Source: Pseudomonadota bacterium
Lineage (GTDB): Bacteria; Pseudomonadota; Gammaproteobacteria; Burkholderiales; Burkholderiaceae_F
DNA: 38,880 nt
Direction of reading: 5' to 3'
Assembly (NCBI GenBank): GCA_023443095.1
Contig: JAEZVV010000034.1
Coordinates: 1 to 38,880 of the forward strand
Part shown: positions 8,356-20,331 of the stretch, one piece after another
Layout: each line of letters begins with the position of its first letter
Numbering within the stretch: position 1 is the first letter of the stretch
Notes under the pieces: generated by a model
Database searches by the model: none
Told to the model about the DNA's origin: nothing
The model's input: only the letters and a program-made list of their open reading frames with translations
Program-made: the position numbers and the translations under genes

Positions 8356-9402
8356 ATGACGATCCCCTTTCAACGACGTGACTTTCTGACGGCAGCAGCG
8401 GCCACGGCGGCGCTAGGCCTGGTGCCGGCAGCGGTACGCGCGCAGGCGCTCGAGAAGAAGGCGGTCACGATCGCCGTCGGCGGCAAGAGCCTGATCTATT
8501 ACCTGCCGCTGTCGATCGCCGAGAGCCGCGGCTATTTCAAGGACGAAGGGCTCGATGTCTCCATCATCGACTTCGCCGGTGGCTCGCGTGCCCTGCAGGC
8601 CGTGGTGGGTGGCAGCGCCGACGTGGTGGCGGGCGCCTTCGAGCACACCGTCGCCATGCTCGCCAAGCGCCAGACCATGCGCGCCTTCGTCCTGCAGGGG
8701 CGGGCGCCGCAGGTGGTGCTGGCGGTAAGCAACAAGACCATGCCCAACTTCAAGTCGGTGGCCGACCTCAAGGGCAAGAAGATCGGCGTGACCGCGCCGG
8801 GCTCGTCGACCCAGATCATGGCCAACTTCGTACTGGCCAAGGCCGGACTCAAGCCTTCCGACGTCGCCTACATCGGCGTCGGCGCCACCCAGGGGGCGGC
8901 GGCCGCGCTGCGTTCGGGGCAGATCGACGCGATTGCCAACGTCGATCCGGTGATCACGATTCTCGAGCGCTCGGGCGACATCAAGGTGGTGAGCGATACC
9001 CGCGACCTGGCCGAGAGCGAACGGGTGTTCGGCGGCCCGATGCCGGCCGCCACGCTGTACGCGCCCACCGCTTTCGTCGACAAGAATCCGGCGACGGTGC
9101 AGGCGCTCACCAATGCGATCGTGCGTGCCGACCAGTGGATTCAGAAGGCGGGCCCGGCCGACATCGTCAAGGCCGTTCCCGAAAGCTACCTGCTGGGCGA
9201 CCGCGCGATCTACATCGACTGCTACCTGAAGGCACGTGGTGCGCTGTCGCCCGACGGCCTGTTCCCGGCCAAGGGCGCCGAGACCGCTTTCCGCGCGCTG
9301 GCTAGCGTCGACGATAAGCTGGCCCGGCAAAAGCTTGATCTCGCCCAGACCTTCACCAATGAGTTCGTGAAGAAGGCGTTGGCCAAGTATCCGAAAGCCT
9401 GA
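8356..9402 (+). CDS. ABC transporter substrate-binding protein, NMT1/SsuA type
   Basis: 348 residues. The N-terminus has a twin-arginine motif (QRRDF at 6-10) followed by a hydrophobic stretch and an AVRAQA cleavage region, so it is probably exported folded to the periplasm. The body is of the NMT1/THI5-like fold: YYLPLSIAESRGYFKDEGLDV near the start, then VGGSADVVAGAFEHTV and GKKIGVTAPGSSTQ. Such proteins capture sulfonates, nitrate, thiamine precursors or aromatic acids; the ligand here is unknown. A GGAGC sits shortly before the ATG. It heads the importer cluster with the ATPase and permease downstream. Confidence 0.9.
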   Translation: MTIPFQRRDFLTAAAATAALGLVPAAVRAQALEKKAVTIAVGGKSLIYYLPLSIAESRGYFKDEGLDVSIIDFAGGSRALQAVVGGSADVVAGAFEHTVAMLAKRQTMRAFVLQGRAPQVVLAVSNKTMPNFKSVADLKGKKIGVTAPGSSTQIMANFVLAKAGLKPSDVAYIGVGATQGAAAALRSGQIDAIANVDPVITILERSGDIKVVSDTRDLAESERVFGGPMPAATLYAPTAFVDKNPATVQALTNAIVRADQWIQKAGPADIVKAVPESYLLGDRAIYIDCYLKARGALSPDGLFPAKGAETAFRALASVDDKLARQKLDLAQTFTNEFVKKALAKYPKA

Positions 9403-9423
9403 GCCTCGCTACATTGAATCCGG

Positions 9424-9455
9424 CGCCGCGCCCACGGCGCGGCGCGGCCTTTTTT
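9424..9455 (+). terminator. Terminator-like hairpin inside the ABC operon
   Basis: Perfect 9-bp GC arms cgccgcgcc (9424-9432) and ggcgcggcg (9436-9444) with a 3-nt loop, then six T at 9450-9455. Its place between the binding-protein and ATPase genes suggests partial termination that keeps the binding protein in excess. Confidence 0.75.
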
Positions 9456-9475
9456 CTCTGCAACCGATTGGATAA

Positions 9476-10294
9476 ATGACAGCTGCTGCACTCGAACTGC
9501 AGGACGTGACCTGCACTTTCGTCTCCGGAGACGGGGATGCCTCCCACCGCTACACCGCCGTTCGCAATGTCTCGCTACGGATCGAGGCGGGCGAATTCGT
9601 CAGCGTCGTCGGCCCCACGGGCTGCGGCAAGAGCACGCTGCTAAACATGGGAGCGGGGCTGCTAAGCCCGAGTGCAGGCCAGGTTCTAGTGTTCGGCGAG
9701 CCGCTCTCCGACATCAACCGGCGCGCCGGCTACATGTTCCAGGCCGACGCTCTGATGCCCTGGCGCAGCGCGCTCGACAACGTCACTGCCGGTCTCCAGT
9801 TCCGCGGCCTTGATCCCGCGGCGGCGCGCGAGCTGGGCGAGGAATGGCTGAAACGCGTCGGGCTGAGCGGTTTCGGCGACCGCTACCCGCACCAACTGTC
9901 GGGCGGGATGCGCAAGCGGGTGGCGCTGGCGCAGACCCTGATCCTCGACCCCGACATCGTGCTGATGGACGAACCCTTCTCCGCGCTCGACATCCAGACC
10001 CGCCAGCTGATGGAAAACGAAGTGCTCGAGCTGTGGGCGGCCAAACGCAAGGCCGTGCTTTTCATCACCCATGACCTTGACGAAGCGATCGCTATGAGCG
10101 ACCGCGTGGTCGTGATGTCGGCCGGGCCGGCATCGCGCCCGATCGGCGAGTTCGCGATCGACCTGCCGCGTCCGCGCGATGTCGCCGAGGTGCGGGTGAC
10201 CCCGCGTTTCATCGAACTTCACACCGCGATCTGGGATGTCCTGCGCGAAGAAGTGTTGAAGGGGTACGAACAGCAGAAGCAGAAGGTGGCGTGA
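9476..10294 (+). CDS. ABC transporter ATP-binding protein, NitT/TauT type
   Basis: 272 residues. It powers import through the neighbouring permease. Walker A is GPTGCGKST at 46-54, the Q-loop is within FQADALMPW, the signature is LSGGMRKRVALAQ, Walker B is IVLMDEPFSALD, and the switch histidine is in FITHDLDEA. The overall pattern matches SsuB/TauB-like ATPases. Start ATG at 9476; no strong Shine-Dalgarno is visible, and the terminator-like hairpin just upstream may lower its expression. Its stop overlaps the permease start by one base (TGATG), indicating translational coupling. Confidence 0.94.
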   Translation: MTAAALELQDVTCTFVSGDGDASHRYTAVRNVSLRIEAGEFVSVVGPTGCGKSTLLNMGAGLLSPSAGQVLVFGEPLSDINRRAGYMFQADALMPWRSALDNVTAGLQFRGLDPAAARELGEEWLKRVGLSGFGDRYPHQLSGGMRKRVALAQTLILDPDIVLMDEPFSALDIQTRQLMENEVLELWAAKRKAVLFITHDLDEAIAMSDRVVVMSAGPASRPIGEFAIDLPRPRDVAEVRVTPRFIELHTAIWDVLREEVLKGYEQQKQKVA

Positions 10295-11130
10295 TGGCGG
10301 CAGGCAAGTTCTTGGGTTCGAATCAGCGTTTGAAATTGCGCGCCTGGCAGCTCGGTCTGCTGGCGGTCTTGTTCGGACTGTGGTGGGCGCTCACCAAACC
10401 CGGGCTGATTCCGCCCTTCATGTTCGAAAACGACAGCCAGGCGGCCTTCTTTTTCGGCGAGCCGGTGCAGATTCTGCTGCGCATCTGGGACTGGTTCGTG
10501 GTCGACCACGACATCTACGGCCACCTGGCGGTGACGCTGATCGAAACCGTGCTCGCCTTTGTGCTGGGCACCGGCGCCGGCCTGCTGGTCGGCCTGTGGC
10601 TGGCGCTCGCGCCGATGGCGGCGGCGATCGCCGATCCTTACATCAAGGCGATGAACTCGATGCCGCGGGTGATCCTGGCGCCGATCTTCGCGGTCTGGTT
10701 CGGCTTAGGGATAGGCTCCAAGGTGGCGCTCGGCTTCACCCTGGTGTTTTTCATCGTGTTCTTCAACGTCTACCAGGGCGTGCGCGAAGTCAGCCCGACG
10801 GTTCTCGCCAATGCCCGCATGCTGGGAGCGAACCGGAATCAGCTGCTGCGCTACGTCTACCTGCCGAGCGCGACCAGCTGGGTGTTTTCGTCGCTGCATT
10901 CGTCGGTCGGCATGGCCTTCGTCGGCGCGGTGGTGGGCGAATACCTGGGTTCGGCGAGCGGGGTGGGCTACCTGATCCTGCAGGCCGAAGGCACGTTCGA
11001 CATCAATACCGTGATGGCCGGCATCCTGGTGCTGACGGTGTTTGCCCTGGTCCTTGACTGGATGGTCGGCGCCGCCGAACACCGGCTGATGAAATGGCAG
11101 CCCAAGGGCGGCGAGACCGAAAAGCTTTAG
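10294..11130 (+). CDS. ABC transporter permease, SsuC/TauC type
   Basis: 278 residues from the ATG at 10294. A GTG one codon earlier is in frame but less likely. It has about six hydrophobic segments, starting with LGLLAVLFGLWWAL. The cytoplasmic EAA-like loop, which docks on the ATPase, covers ANARMLGANRNQLLRYVYLP and is followed by SSLHSSVGMAFVGAVVGEYL. This is the BPD_transp_1 fold in its nitrate/sulfonate/taurine branch. It completes the importer encoded by the three consecutive genes. Confidence 0.93.
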   Translation: MAAGKFLGSNQRLKLRAWQLGLLAVLFGLWWALTKPGLIPPFMFENDSQAAFFFGEPVQILLRIWDWFVVDHDIYGHLAVTLIETVLAFVLGTGAGLLVGLWLALAPMAAAIADPYIKAMNSMPRVILAPIFAVWFGLGIGSKVALGFTLVFFIVFFNVYQGVREVSPTVLANARMLGANRNQLLRYVYLPSATSWVFSSLHSSVGMAFVGAVVGEYLGSASGVGYLILQAEGTFDINTVMAGILVLTVFALVLDWMVGAAEHRLMKWQPKGGETEKL

Positions 11131-11168
11131 CCAACGTGGCGCAGGGCTGACGGAATCGATAAACCGGA

Positions 11169-11194
11169 TGGCCGAACCGGGGGTGGTTCGGCCA
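11169..11194 (+). terminator. Hairpin after the ABC permease gene
   Basis: Perfect 10-bp arms tggccgaacc (11169-11178) and ggttcggcca (11185-11194) with a 6-nt loop. There is no T run, so termination is only suggested by position. Confidence 0.45.
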
Positions 11195-11237
11195 AACCGG
11201 CTAGCATCTCGGCACTACCAATAAACGAGGAAGCCGG

Positions 11238-12563
11238 GTGGACCCGCAGTCGAGTTCTTGGGCCCTGGAGCCGTCGCCGATCCAGCCCTTCTGGAAGCGC
11301 ATTCCCAAGTTCTTCCAGTTTCCGGCCCTCCTGCCGCCGCTGCTGCGCAACCTCGGCCTGTCGGCCGTGCTGGCGGTGGCGATCTACAGCGAGGTCCTGC
11401 TGGTGGCCGGCCTGGCCGCTCTGATCACTTCGGTGGTGATCGTGCGCTACGGTTTCCTCGTGATCGAGCGCGCCTCTCAGGGCTATCTGCGGCCGCAGGA
11501 CTATCCGCCGGTGGTGCGCGACGAATACCCCTGGCGCCCCTACAAGATGTTTGCCGTCCTGGTGGTGGCAACGTTTGTGGTCGGCCTGCTGGCTGCGCTC
11601 ACCCGCAGCAGCACGGTGCTGGTGCTGAGCCTGATCCTGGTGGCGCTTGGCCTGCCGGCGTCGGTGATGTCGATGGCCCAGTCGAACAGCCTGCGCGAAG
11701 CGCTCAACCCGGTACGGCTGGCCAACATTGCGCTGCGCATCGGCGCGCCGTACCTGGTCTTGTGCCTCTTCCTCTTCCTGCTCATGAGCGGCTCGAACCA
11801 GGCTTTCGAACTGGTCGAGCCGCTGTTCGAGCAGCACATCTGGCTGCTGGCGGGCGTGTCGAGTTTTGTCGGCAACTACTTCTTCCTCATCATGTGCGCC
11901 CTCATGGGGTACGTGATGTTCCAGTACCACGAGGAGCTCGGCGTGGCCGTGATGGGGCCGGGCGACAGCGGCCGGCCGGTGCTAAGAGGCCGGGTCGACG
12001 TGGCGGCGCGCAATCGCGACGCCCTGATCGGGCAGATGGTGGCGGCCGGCGAAGTGGCGCAGGCGGTTGCGCTGGTGACCGAAGACCTGGCCGAACGCCC
12101 CAACGACCTGTCGCTGCATGCGCGCTTGCGCCGTCTGCTGCTGGCCGAAAACGACGCGGCCCGCCTCGACGAACACACTGACCGCTACCTGGCGCTGCTG
12201 GTCAAGAGTGGCAACCTCGACGAGGCGCTGAGCCTGGTGGAAGAGGAGATCGAGCGCCGGCCCGCATACCAGCCGCGCGAAGCGGCGCAGATCCCGCTGC
12301 TGGCGCGCCATGCGCTCGAACGGACCAAACCCAAGCTGGCGGCGGCGCTGGTGCGCGGCTTCGACAAGCGCTTCCCGGGGGCGAACGAGCTGGCCCAGGT
12401 TTATCTGATCGGAGCCCGGGTCTTGGCCGAGGGTGCGCGCGATGACGAAAGGGCGCGCCGCATGTTCGAACACGTAGCGCGCACCTGGCCGGACCAGCCG
12501 GCGGCGGCCGAAGCGGCCCGCCACCTGGCCGCGCTCGACCGGTTGGCTCAGCGTTCCTCGTAA
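11238..12563 (+). CDS. Membrane protein with C-terminal helical-repeat domain
   Basis: 441 residues from a GTG with GAGG nearby upstream. The first half (about 25-235) holds five or six hydrophobic segments, for example LSAVLAVAIYSEVLLVAGLAAL, cut here to AVLAVAIYSEVLLVAGL, then MFAVLVVATFVVGLLAAL and YLVLCLFLFLLMSGS. The second half (about 255-438) is a soluble alpha-helical region with TPR-like pairs: VAAGEVAQAVALVTEDLAERP, LLVKSGNLDEALSLVEEEIERRP and a final ARRMFEHVARTWPDQPAAAEA. No enzyme motif is seen. The function is not recognised; a scaffold in the inner membrane is possible. Its 3' end overlaps that of the converging rhomboid gene by 16 bp. Confidence 0.75.
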   Translation: MDPQSSSWALEPSPIQPFWKRIPKFFQFPALLPPLLRNLGLSAVLAVAIYSEVLLVAGLAALITSVVIVRYGFLVIERASQGYLRPQDYPPVVRDEYPWRPYKMFAVLVVATFVVGLLAALTRSSTVLVLSLILVALGLPASVMSMAQSNSLREALNPVRLANIALRIGAPYLVLCLFLFLLMSGSNQAFELVEPLFEQHIWLLAGVSSFVGNYFFLIMCALMGYVMFQYHEELGVAVMGPGDSGRPVLRGRVDVAARNRDALIGQMVAAGEVAQAVALVTEDLAERPNDLSLHARLRRLLLAENDAARLDEHTDRYLALLVKSGNLDEALSLVEEEIERRPAYQPREAAQIPLLARHALERTKPKLAAALVRGFDKRFPGANELAQVYLIGARVLAEGARDDERARRMFEHVARTWPDQPAAAEAARHLAALDRLAQRSS

Positions 12564-14116
12564 GGGCGGGTGTGGAACTGGGTGGCCATGTCCAGTTCCA
12601 GCGGCAGGGTGTGGCCGTCTTCGAGCGGCCGCCCGGCTGAAGGCGCGGGCCGGCTCAACAACTGCGCCGGCTGCGGGAAATGCTGGCTCAGGCGGTCGCG
12701 CACGCTGTCGGCCTGGTGCCGCAGCCCGTGCCGGACATACGTGGTGTAGAGACCGAGCAGGCAATCGGCCAGTTCGCGGGCATGGCGGCTGCGGACACCG
12801 GCGTCGCCGAGCAGCAGATCGAGCACCCGCAGCGCAGCCGCGTCTTCGCGCGCCGCGACCAGACGGCGCGCGAGCCGCAGCTGATCGTCGACCGGCAGCG
12901 CCGGCTGGATCTTGGGCAGGCTCATCTGCAGATAGACCGTGCGCAACTGGGTGCGGGCGCCGCGGGTGCGGATCGCCAGCACGCCGGCGGCGGCGTCGGC
13001 CAGGGCCTGGCGGTCGCGCGCGAGCAGGGCGATGTTGAAGCGGGCGGAAGCAAAGGCGATGTTGCTGGGTTCGGCGGCAGCAAGTTCGCCATAAGCGCGC
13101 AGGGCCCGCGGCACGTCCATGCGGGCGGCCGCTTGCTGGGCAGTGTCGATCAGTCGCGCGCGCCGCTGGGCGTTGAGATCGGCGTCGTCGTGATCCTCGA
13201 GGATGCGGTCGAGTTTGCGATCGTCGTTCGGACGCCACCACCACGCGAGCAGGGCGCCGGCGACAAAGCCGCCGAGGTGGGCCCAGTACGCCACCGGGCC
13301 GTCGGGCGCGATGATCCAGGCGATGACTTCGATCAGGATCCAGGCCGGCAGCAGGGCGAGCGCGGGCACCCGGGCCGTGTCGAAATAAAAACCGACGGTC
13401 CAGAAGACGGGCACCCGGCGGGTGCCGTAGAGCACGGCGACCATCGCCATCGCTCCCGACACGGCCCCCGAAGCACCAACCAGCGGCAGCGGGCTGACGG
13501 CCAGGTGAGCCAGACCGGCGGCGACTCCGGCGAGCAGGTAGGCCGCGATGAAACGCAGCCGGCCCAGCGCCGCTTCGGCAAACGGCCCGGCCAGCAGCAG
13601 GATCAGCATGTTGCCGATCAGGTGCACCGTATCGCCGTGCAGGAACTGGTAGGTGAGCAGGCGCTGCGGTTCGTCCCACTCCGGCGCCAGGGCGCCGCGC
13701 AGCGACTGCACCCGTGCCAGCAAGGCGGTAAAGCGCGCGCGCTGGTCGCGCCAGGCGCTGTATTCCGGCGCATTCGGCTTGATGATCTGCCCCGCTGCGA
13801 GCTGGCGCTGGAAGCTGCGGTCGGTCTGCATCGCCATCACCAGCGGCCAGGGCTGCGGATTGCGGGCGAGCGACCCGACTTCGCGCAGCGTGCTGCGGGC
13901 GGCTGCGTCGTTGCGGCGCTCGAGCTGCTCGACATAACGTGGCAGCTCGAGCCGAGCCAGGTCGGAGCTGAAGTAATAGTCCCGTGCCGCGTTCATCGCT
14001 GCGCCGTCGCCCGCCTGCACGAAGAAATAGACGAGAGCGTTGAGCGCTATCAGAGCCAGGGTGGCAAAAGGCGCGGTGCGCAGCGAAAAACGCGTCTGGT
14101 AGGGAATGACGAGCAT
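12548..14116 (-). CDS. Rhomboid-family intramembrane serine protease with TPR-like tail
   Basis: 522 residues. Rhomboids cut membrane proteins inside the bilayer. The catalytic serine is S216 in GASGAVSG and the histidine is H280 in AHLGGFVAG. The oxyanion-side HxxxN is H165-LIG-N169, preceded by TYQFLHGD. The first membrane segment (about 15-33) is separated from the second by roughly 130 residues of soluble sequence, much longer than in GlpG. After the membrane core (to about 295) comes a 225-residue helical tail that looks like tandem repeats (ALRAYGELAAAEPSNIAF, AREDAAALRVLDLLLGDAG). It lies 21 bp downstream of the transaldolase gene on the same strand. Substrates are unknown. Confidence 0.9.
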   Translation of the reverse strand: MLVIPYQTRFSLRTAPFATLALIALNALVYFFVQAGDGAAMNAARDYYFSSDLARLELPRYVEQLERRNDAAARSTLREVGSLARNPQPWPLVMAMQTDRSFQRQLAAGQIIKPNAPEYSAWRDQRARFTALLARVQSLRGALAPEWDEPQRLLTYQFLHGDTVHLIGNMLILLLAGPFAEAALGRLRFIAAYLLAGVAAGLAHLAVSPLPLVGASGAVSGAMAMVAVLYGTRRVPVFWTVGFYFDTARVPALALLPAWILIEVIAWIIAPDGPVAYWAHLGGFVAGALLAWWWRPNDDRKLDRILEDHDDADLNAQRRARLIDTAQQAAARMDVPRALRAYGELAAAEPSNIAFASARFNIALLARDRQALADAAAGVLAIRTRGARTQLRTVYLQMSLPKIQPALPVDDQLRLARRLVAAREDAAALRVLDLLLGDAGVRSRHARELADCLLGLYTTYVRHGLRHQADSVRDRLSQHFPQPAQLLSRPAPSAGRPLEDGHTLPLELDMATQFHTRPYEER

Positions 14117-14137
14117 GGGGGCGGCGGCGGAGCCGGC

Positions 14138-15079
14138 TCAGTGGGCGGCGATCAGGGCTTCGAGCTTGACCGTGTCGACCACGAACAGACGGATGCCTTC
14201 GGCCAGCTTCTCGGTGGCCATCGCGTCCTGGTTGAGGCGCAAGCGGAAGTCGGGTTCGGTCAGGTCGACGAGGGGCGTAGGCTTGACCCGGCTCGCGTCG
14301 AGCGCGGGGGCGAGTTCACCCACGCCGGCGGCGAGCTGGTCCATGAGTTCGGGTGCGATGGTGAGCAGGTCACAGCCTGCGAGCGCGAGAATCTGCCCGG
14401 TGTTGCGGAAACTTGCGCCCATGATTTCGGTTTTGTAGCCGGCGCCCTTGAGGCGCTCGAAAATCGCTCGCACCGAGCGCACACCGGGGTCGTTGGCCCC
14501 CGCCATCACGGCTTCGTCCCACTGCGCTCCGGCTGCCTTCTTGTGCCAGTCGTAGATCCGGCCGACGAAGGGCGAGATCAACGTGGCGCCCGCCGCTGCG
14601 GCGGCTTCGGCCTGGACCTGGGCAAACAGCAGGGTGAGGTTGACGCGGATGCCTTCGCGCTCGAGCACTTCGGCGGCGCGGATGCCTTCCCAGGTCGAGG
14701 CGATCTTGATCAGGACGCGTTCGCGCTCGACCCCGCGGGCTTCGTAGAGCGCGATCAGGCGGCGCGCCTTTTCGACCGTGGCACGGGCGTCGAACGAAAG
14801 CCGGGCGTCGACTTCGGTCGAAACGCGGCCCGGCACCCGCTTGAGGATCTCGCAGCCAAAAGCCACCAGGATGCGGTCGATGCGAGCCGCCAGCGGCTCG
14901 CTTGGGGCGGCGTGGGCGGCTGCCAGCAGGTGGGCGTATTCAGGGCGGGTCGCCGCCTTGAGGATTAGCGACGGGTTGGTGGTGGCGTCGCGGGGGGCGA
15001 GCCGGGCAATCGCGGCGATGTCGCCGGTGTCGGCCACCAGGGTGGTCAGTCGGCTGAGCTGGGCAAGTTGGCTGGTCAT
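14138..15079 (-). CDS. tal: Transaldolase
   Basis: 313 residues. It transfers a dihydroxyacetone unit between sugar phosphates in the non-oxidative pentose phosphate pathway, in the cytosol. The Schiff-base lysine is K125 in VLIKIASTWEGI. Other family marks are DATTNPSLI (31-39), STEVDARLSFD (88-98) and LISPFVGRIYDWHKK. Length and pattern match the TalA/TalB type rather than the short MipB type. It reads away from carA, leaving a shared 158-bp divergent region, and is followed by the rhomboid gene, which is probably co-transcribed. Confidence 0.96.
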   Translation of the reverse strand: MTSQLAQLSRLTTLVADTGDIAAIARLAPRDATTNPSLILKAATRPEYAHLLAAAHAAPSEPLAARIDRILVAFGCEILKRVPGRVSTEVDARLSFDARATVEKARRLIALYEARGVERERVLIKIASTWEGIRAAEVLEREGIRVNLTLLFAQVQAEAAAAAGATLISPFVGRIYDWHKKAAGAQWDEAVMAGANDPGVRSVRAIFERLKGAGYKTEIMGASFRNTGQILALAGCDLLTIAPELMDQLAAGVGELAPALDASRVKPTPLVDLTEPDFRLRLNQDAMATEKLAEGIRLFVVDTVKLEALIAAH

Positions 15080-15237
15080 GCGGATAAAAATTCTGCAGCT
15101 GGGGCGGCCGGGAGAGGGCCGAGCCCAAGTTATAATTCGAAAGTTTACCCATTCGCTTCCCCGCGGCGGCTGTTGGACACCCGTCGCGTATCGCGCGCCA
15201 GCGGTATCTGTTGTCGGCGCGCAGCACAGGAGCTGCC
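15080..15237. promoter_or_regulatory. Divergent region between transaldolase and carA
   Basis: A TATAAT-type box (ttataattcg, around 15130-15135) points toward carA; no clear -35 is seen. The carA ribosome site AGGAG is at 15228-15232. I saw no ArgR- or PurR-like operator. Confidence 0.5.
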
Positions 15238-16416
15238 TTGGTCCCCCTGATTACCGACATTCGCCCCGCCGCAGCCCTGGTTCTGGCTGATGGCACGATC
15301 TTTTGCGGCCGCTCGATCGGAGCGGCCGGCCAAACCCTTGCCGAAGTGGTGTTCAACACCGCCTTGACCGGCTATCAGGAAATTCTGACCGATCCGTCTT
15401 ATCAGGGGCAGATCGTCACCTTGACCTACCCCCATATCGGCAATGTCGGCGTGAATCCCGAAGACACCGAATCCGGCCGCATCTACGCCGCCGGTCTGGT
15501 GGTGCGCGACCTGCCGCCGCTGGCCTCGAACTTCCGCGCCACGCAGTCGCTTAGTGACTATCTGCGTGCCGAAGGCGTGGTGGCGATCGCCGACATCGAT
15601 ACCCGCAAGCTCACCCGCATCCTGCGCGAAAAGGGCGCCCAGGCCGGCTGCCTGGTGGCAGCAGAGGCCGGCGAACTGAGCCAGGAGCAAATTGACGCTG
15701 CCTTGGCTGCTGCGCGCGCCTATCCCGGCATGGCCGGCCAGGACCTGGCGCAGGTGGTGAGCGCTCCGGCGAGTTACGAATGGACCGAGGGCTCGTGGCA
15801 ACTCGCGCGCGCCGACGGCACGCCGGGCTTTGTCACCCCCGAAACCTTCCGTTTCCACGTCGTTGCTTACGACTTCGGCGTCAAGCGCAACATCCTGCGC
15901 CTGCTGGCCGACCGCGGAATCCGCGTCACCGTGGTGCCGGCCAGGACGCCGGCGGCCGAGGTGCTGGCGCTCAAGCCCGACGGCGTGTTCCTGTCCAACG
16001 GCCCGGGTGACCCCGAGCCCTGCACCTACGCGATCGAGGCCGCTCGCAGCTTCATCGAGAAGAAGATCCCGCTGTTCGGCATCTGTCTGGGCCACCAGAT
16101 CCTCGGCCTTGCGGTGGGCGGCCGCACGCTCAAGATGAAGTTCGGCCACCACGGCGGCAACCACCCGGTGCTTAACCTGGCCACCCGCCGCGTCTACATC
16201 ACCAGCCAGAACCACGGCTTCGCGGTCGACGAAACCAGCCTGCCGGCCAATGCGCGTCCGACCCATGTCTCGCTTTTCGACGGTTCGCTCCAGGGGTTCG
16301 AGCTGACCGATGCCCCCGCGTTCTGTTTCCAGGGGCACCCGGAAGCCAGCCCCGGTCCGCACGACATCGGCGACCTGTTCGACCAGTTCACTCGCCTGAT
16401 GGAGGCTCGCCAGTGA
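15238..16416 (+). CDS. carA: Carbamoyl-phosphate synthase small subunit
   Basis: 392 residues. It hydrolyses glutamine and passes ammonia to CarB for arginine and pyrimidine synthesis. The glutaminase triad is C283 (FGICLGHQ) with H367 and E369 (QGHPEAS). The N-terminal domain begins AALVLADGTIFCGRSIGA and contains FNTALTGYQEILTDPSY. I chose the TTG at 15238 because AGGAG lies five bases before it; the TTG at 15211 has no such site. The stop overlaps the gmhA start by four bases (GTGA), so translation of the two is probably coupled. Confidence 0.95.
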   Translation: MVPLITDIRPAAALVLADGTIFCGRSIGAAGQTLAEVVFNTALTGYQEILTDPSYQGQIVTLTYPHIGNVGVNPEDTESGRIYAAGLVVRDLPPLASNFRATQSLSDYLRAEGVVAIADIDTRKLTRILREKGAQAGCLVAAEAGELSQEQIDAALAAARAYPGMAGQDLAQVVSAPASYEWTEGSWQLARADGTPGFVTPETFRFHVVAYDFGVKRNILRLLADRGIRVTVVPARTPAAEVLALKPDGVFLSNGPGDPEPCTYAIEAARSFIEKKIPLFGICLGHQILGLAVGGRTLKMKFGHHGGNHPVLNLATRRVYITSQNHGFAVDETSLPANARPTHVSLFDGSLQGFELTDAPAFCFQGHPEASPGPHDIGDLFDQFTRLMEARQ

Positions 16417-17006
16417 GTGCGGCTCACGTCGCCGCTGCCCTGGCCGAGTCGGCGGCCGCGCTCGAGCGCCTGCGTGCCGACCACGCCATGCTGGCCCGCA
16501 TCGCTGCTGCCGGTGACTTGATGGCTGCCACGTTCGAGGCCGGCGGCAAGGTCTTGTCCTGCGGCAACGGCGGCTCGATGTGCGACGCGATGCATTTTGC
16601 CGAGGAGCTGACCGGCCGTTTCCGCGACGACCGGCCGGGCTACGCGGCGATCGCGATCTCCGACCCCTCACATCTTTCGTGCGTGGGCAACGACTACGGC
16701 TACGAGCAGGTCTTCGCCCGCTACGTGCAGGCGGTGGGCCGGTCCGGCGACGTCCTGCTGGCGATCACCACCAGCGGCGGCAGCAAGAACGTGGTCGCCG
16801 CGGCGCAGGCCGCCAAGGCCGCCGGGATCAAGGTGATTGCGCTGACCGGGCGCGATCAGACCGCGATCACCGAACTGGCCGACATCGCCATCGTCACTCC
16901 CGCCGGTACCTACGCTGACCGCGTGCAGGAGCTCCACATCAAGGTGATCCACATCCTGATCGAGCTCACCGAGCGCGCGCTCGCACCCCAGAATTACAAG
17001 AGTTGA
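16413..17006 (+). CDS. gmhA: Sedoheptulose-7-phosphate isomerase
   Basis: 197 residues, starting with GTG overlapping the carA stop. GmhA makes D-glycero-D-manno-heptose 7-phosphate, the first step to the heptose of LPS inner core. It is a SIS-domain protein closely like the E. coli type: LSCGNGGS, AMHFAEELTGRF, AISDPSHLSCVGNDYGYE and HIKVIHILIEL. E65 and H180, the catalytic pair known from E. coli GmhA, are at exactly those positions. E. coli has His after GNGGS; here it is Met56. DiaA-like SIS proteins are an alternative, but the SHLSCVGND and ELHIKVIH segments favour GmhA. Its position between carA and carB is unusual. Confidence 0.9.
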   Translation: MSAAHVAAALAESAAALERLRADHAMLARIAAAGDLMAATFEAGGKVLSCGNGGSMCDAMHFAEELTGRFRDDRPGYAAIAISDPSHLSCVGNDYGYEQVFARYVQAVGRSGDVLLAITTSGGSKNVVAAAQAAKAAGIKVIALTGRDQTAITELADIAIVTPAGTYADRVQELHIKVIHILIELTERALAPQNYKS

Positions 17007-17011
17007 TAGCC

Positions 17012-20233
<3,222 letters not shown>

Positions 20234-20240
20234 GCTCAGG

Positions 20241-20320
20241 GCTCGCCGCGGTTGCATACCGCGGCGAGCGCCGTTAAATTGGAACCTGTTCGGCCCCGGC
20301 TTCGCTGGGGCCTTTGTTTT
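20241..20320 (+). terminator. Two hairpins after carB, second with T run
   Basis: The first has perfect 11-bp arms gctcgccgcgg (20241-20251) and ccgcggcgagc (20259-20269). The second, ggccccggc and gctggggcc (20292-20312, one wobble), is followed by TTTGTTTT at 20313-20320 and is a standard intrinsic terminator. They separate carB from greA. Confidence 0.85.
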
Positions 20321-20331
20321 AGCGAACTCAA

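Noticed and set aside
12680..14968. 762-codon plus-strand frame opposite rhomboid and transaldolase
   Set aside because: Spans two well-supported genes on the other strand, shows repetitive Arg/Gly/Gln-rich text and no family signature; a usual by-product of high GC codon bias.
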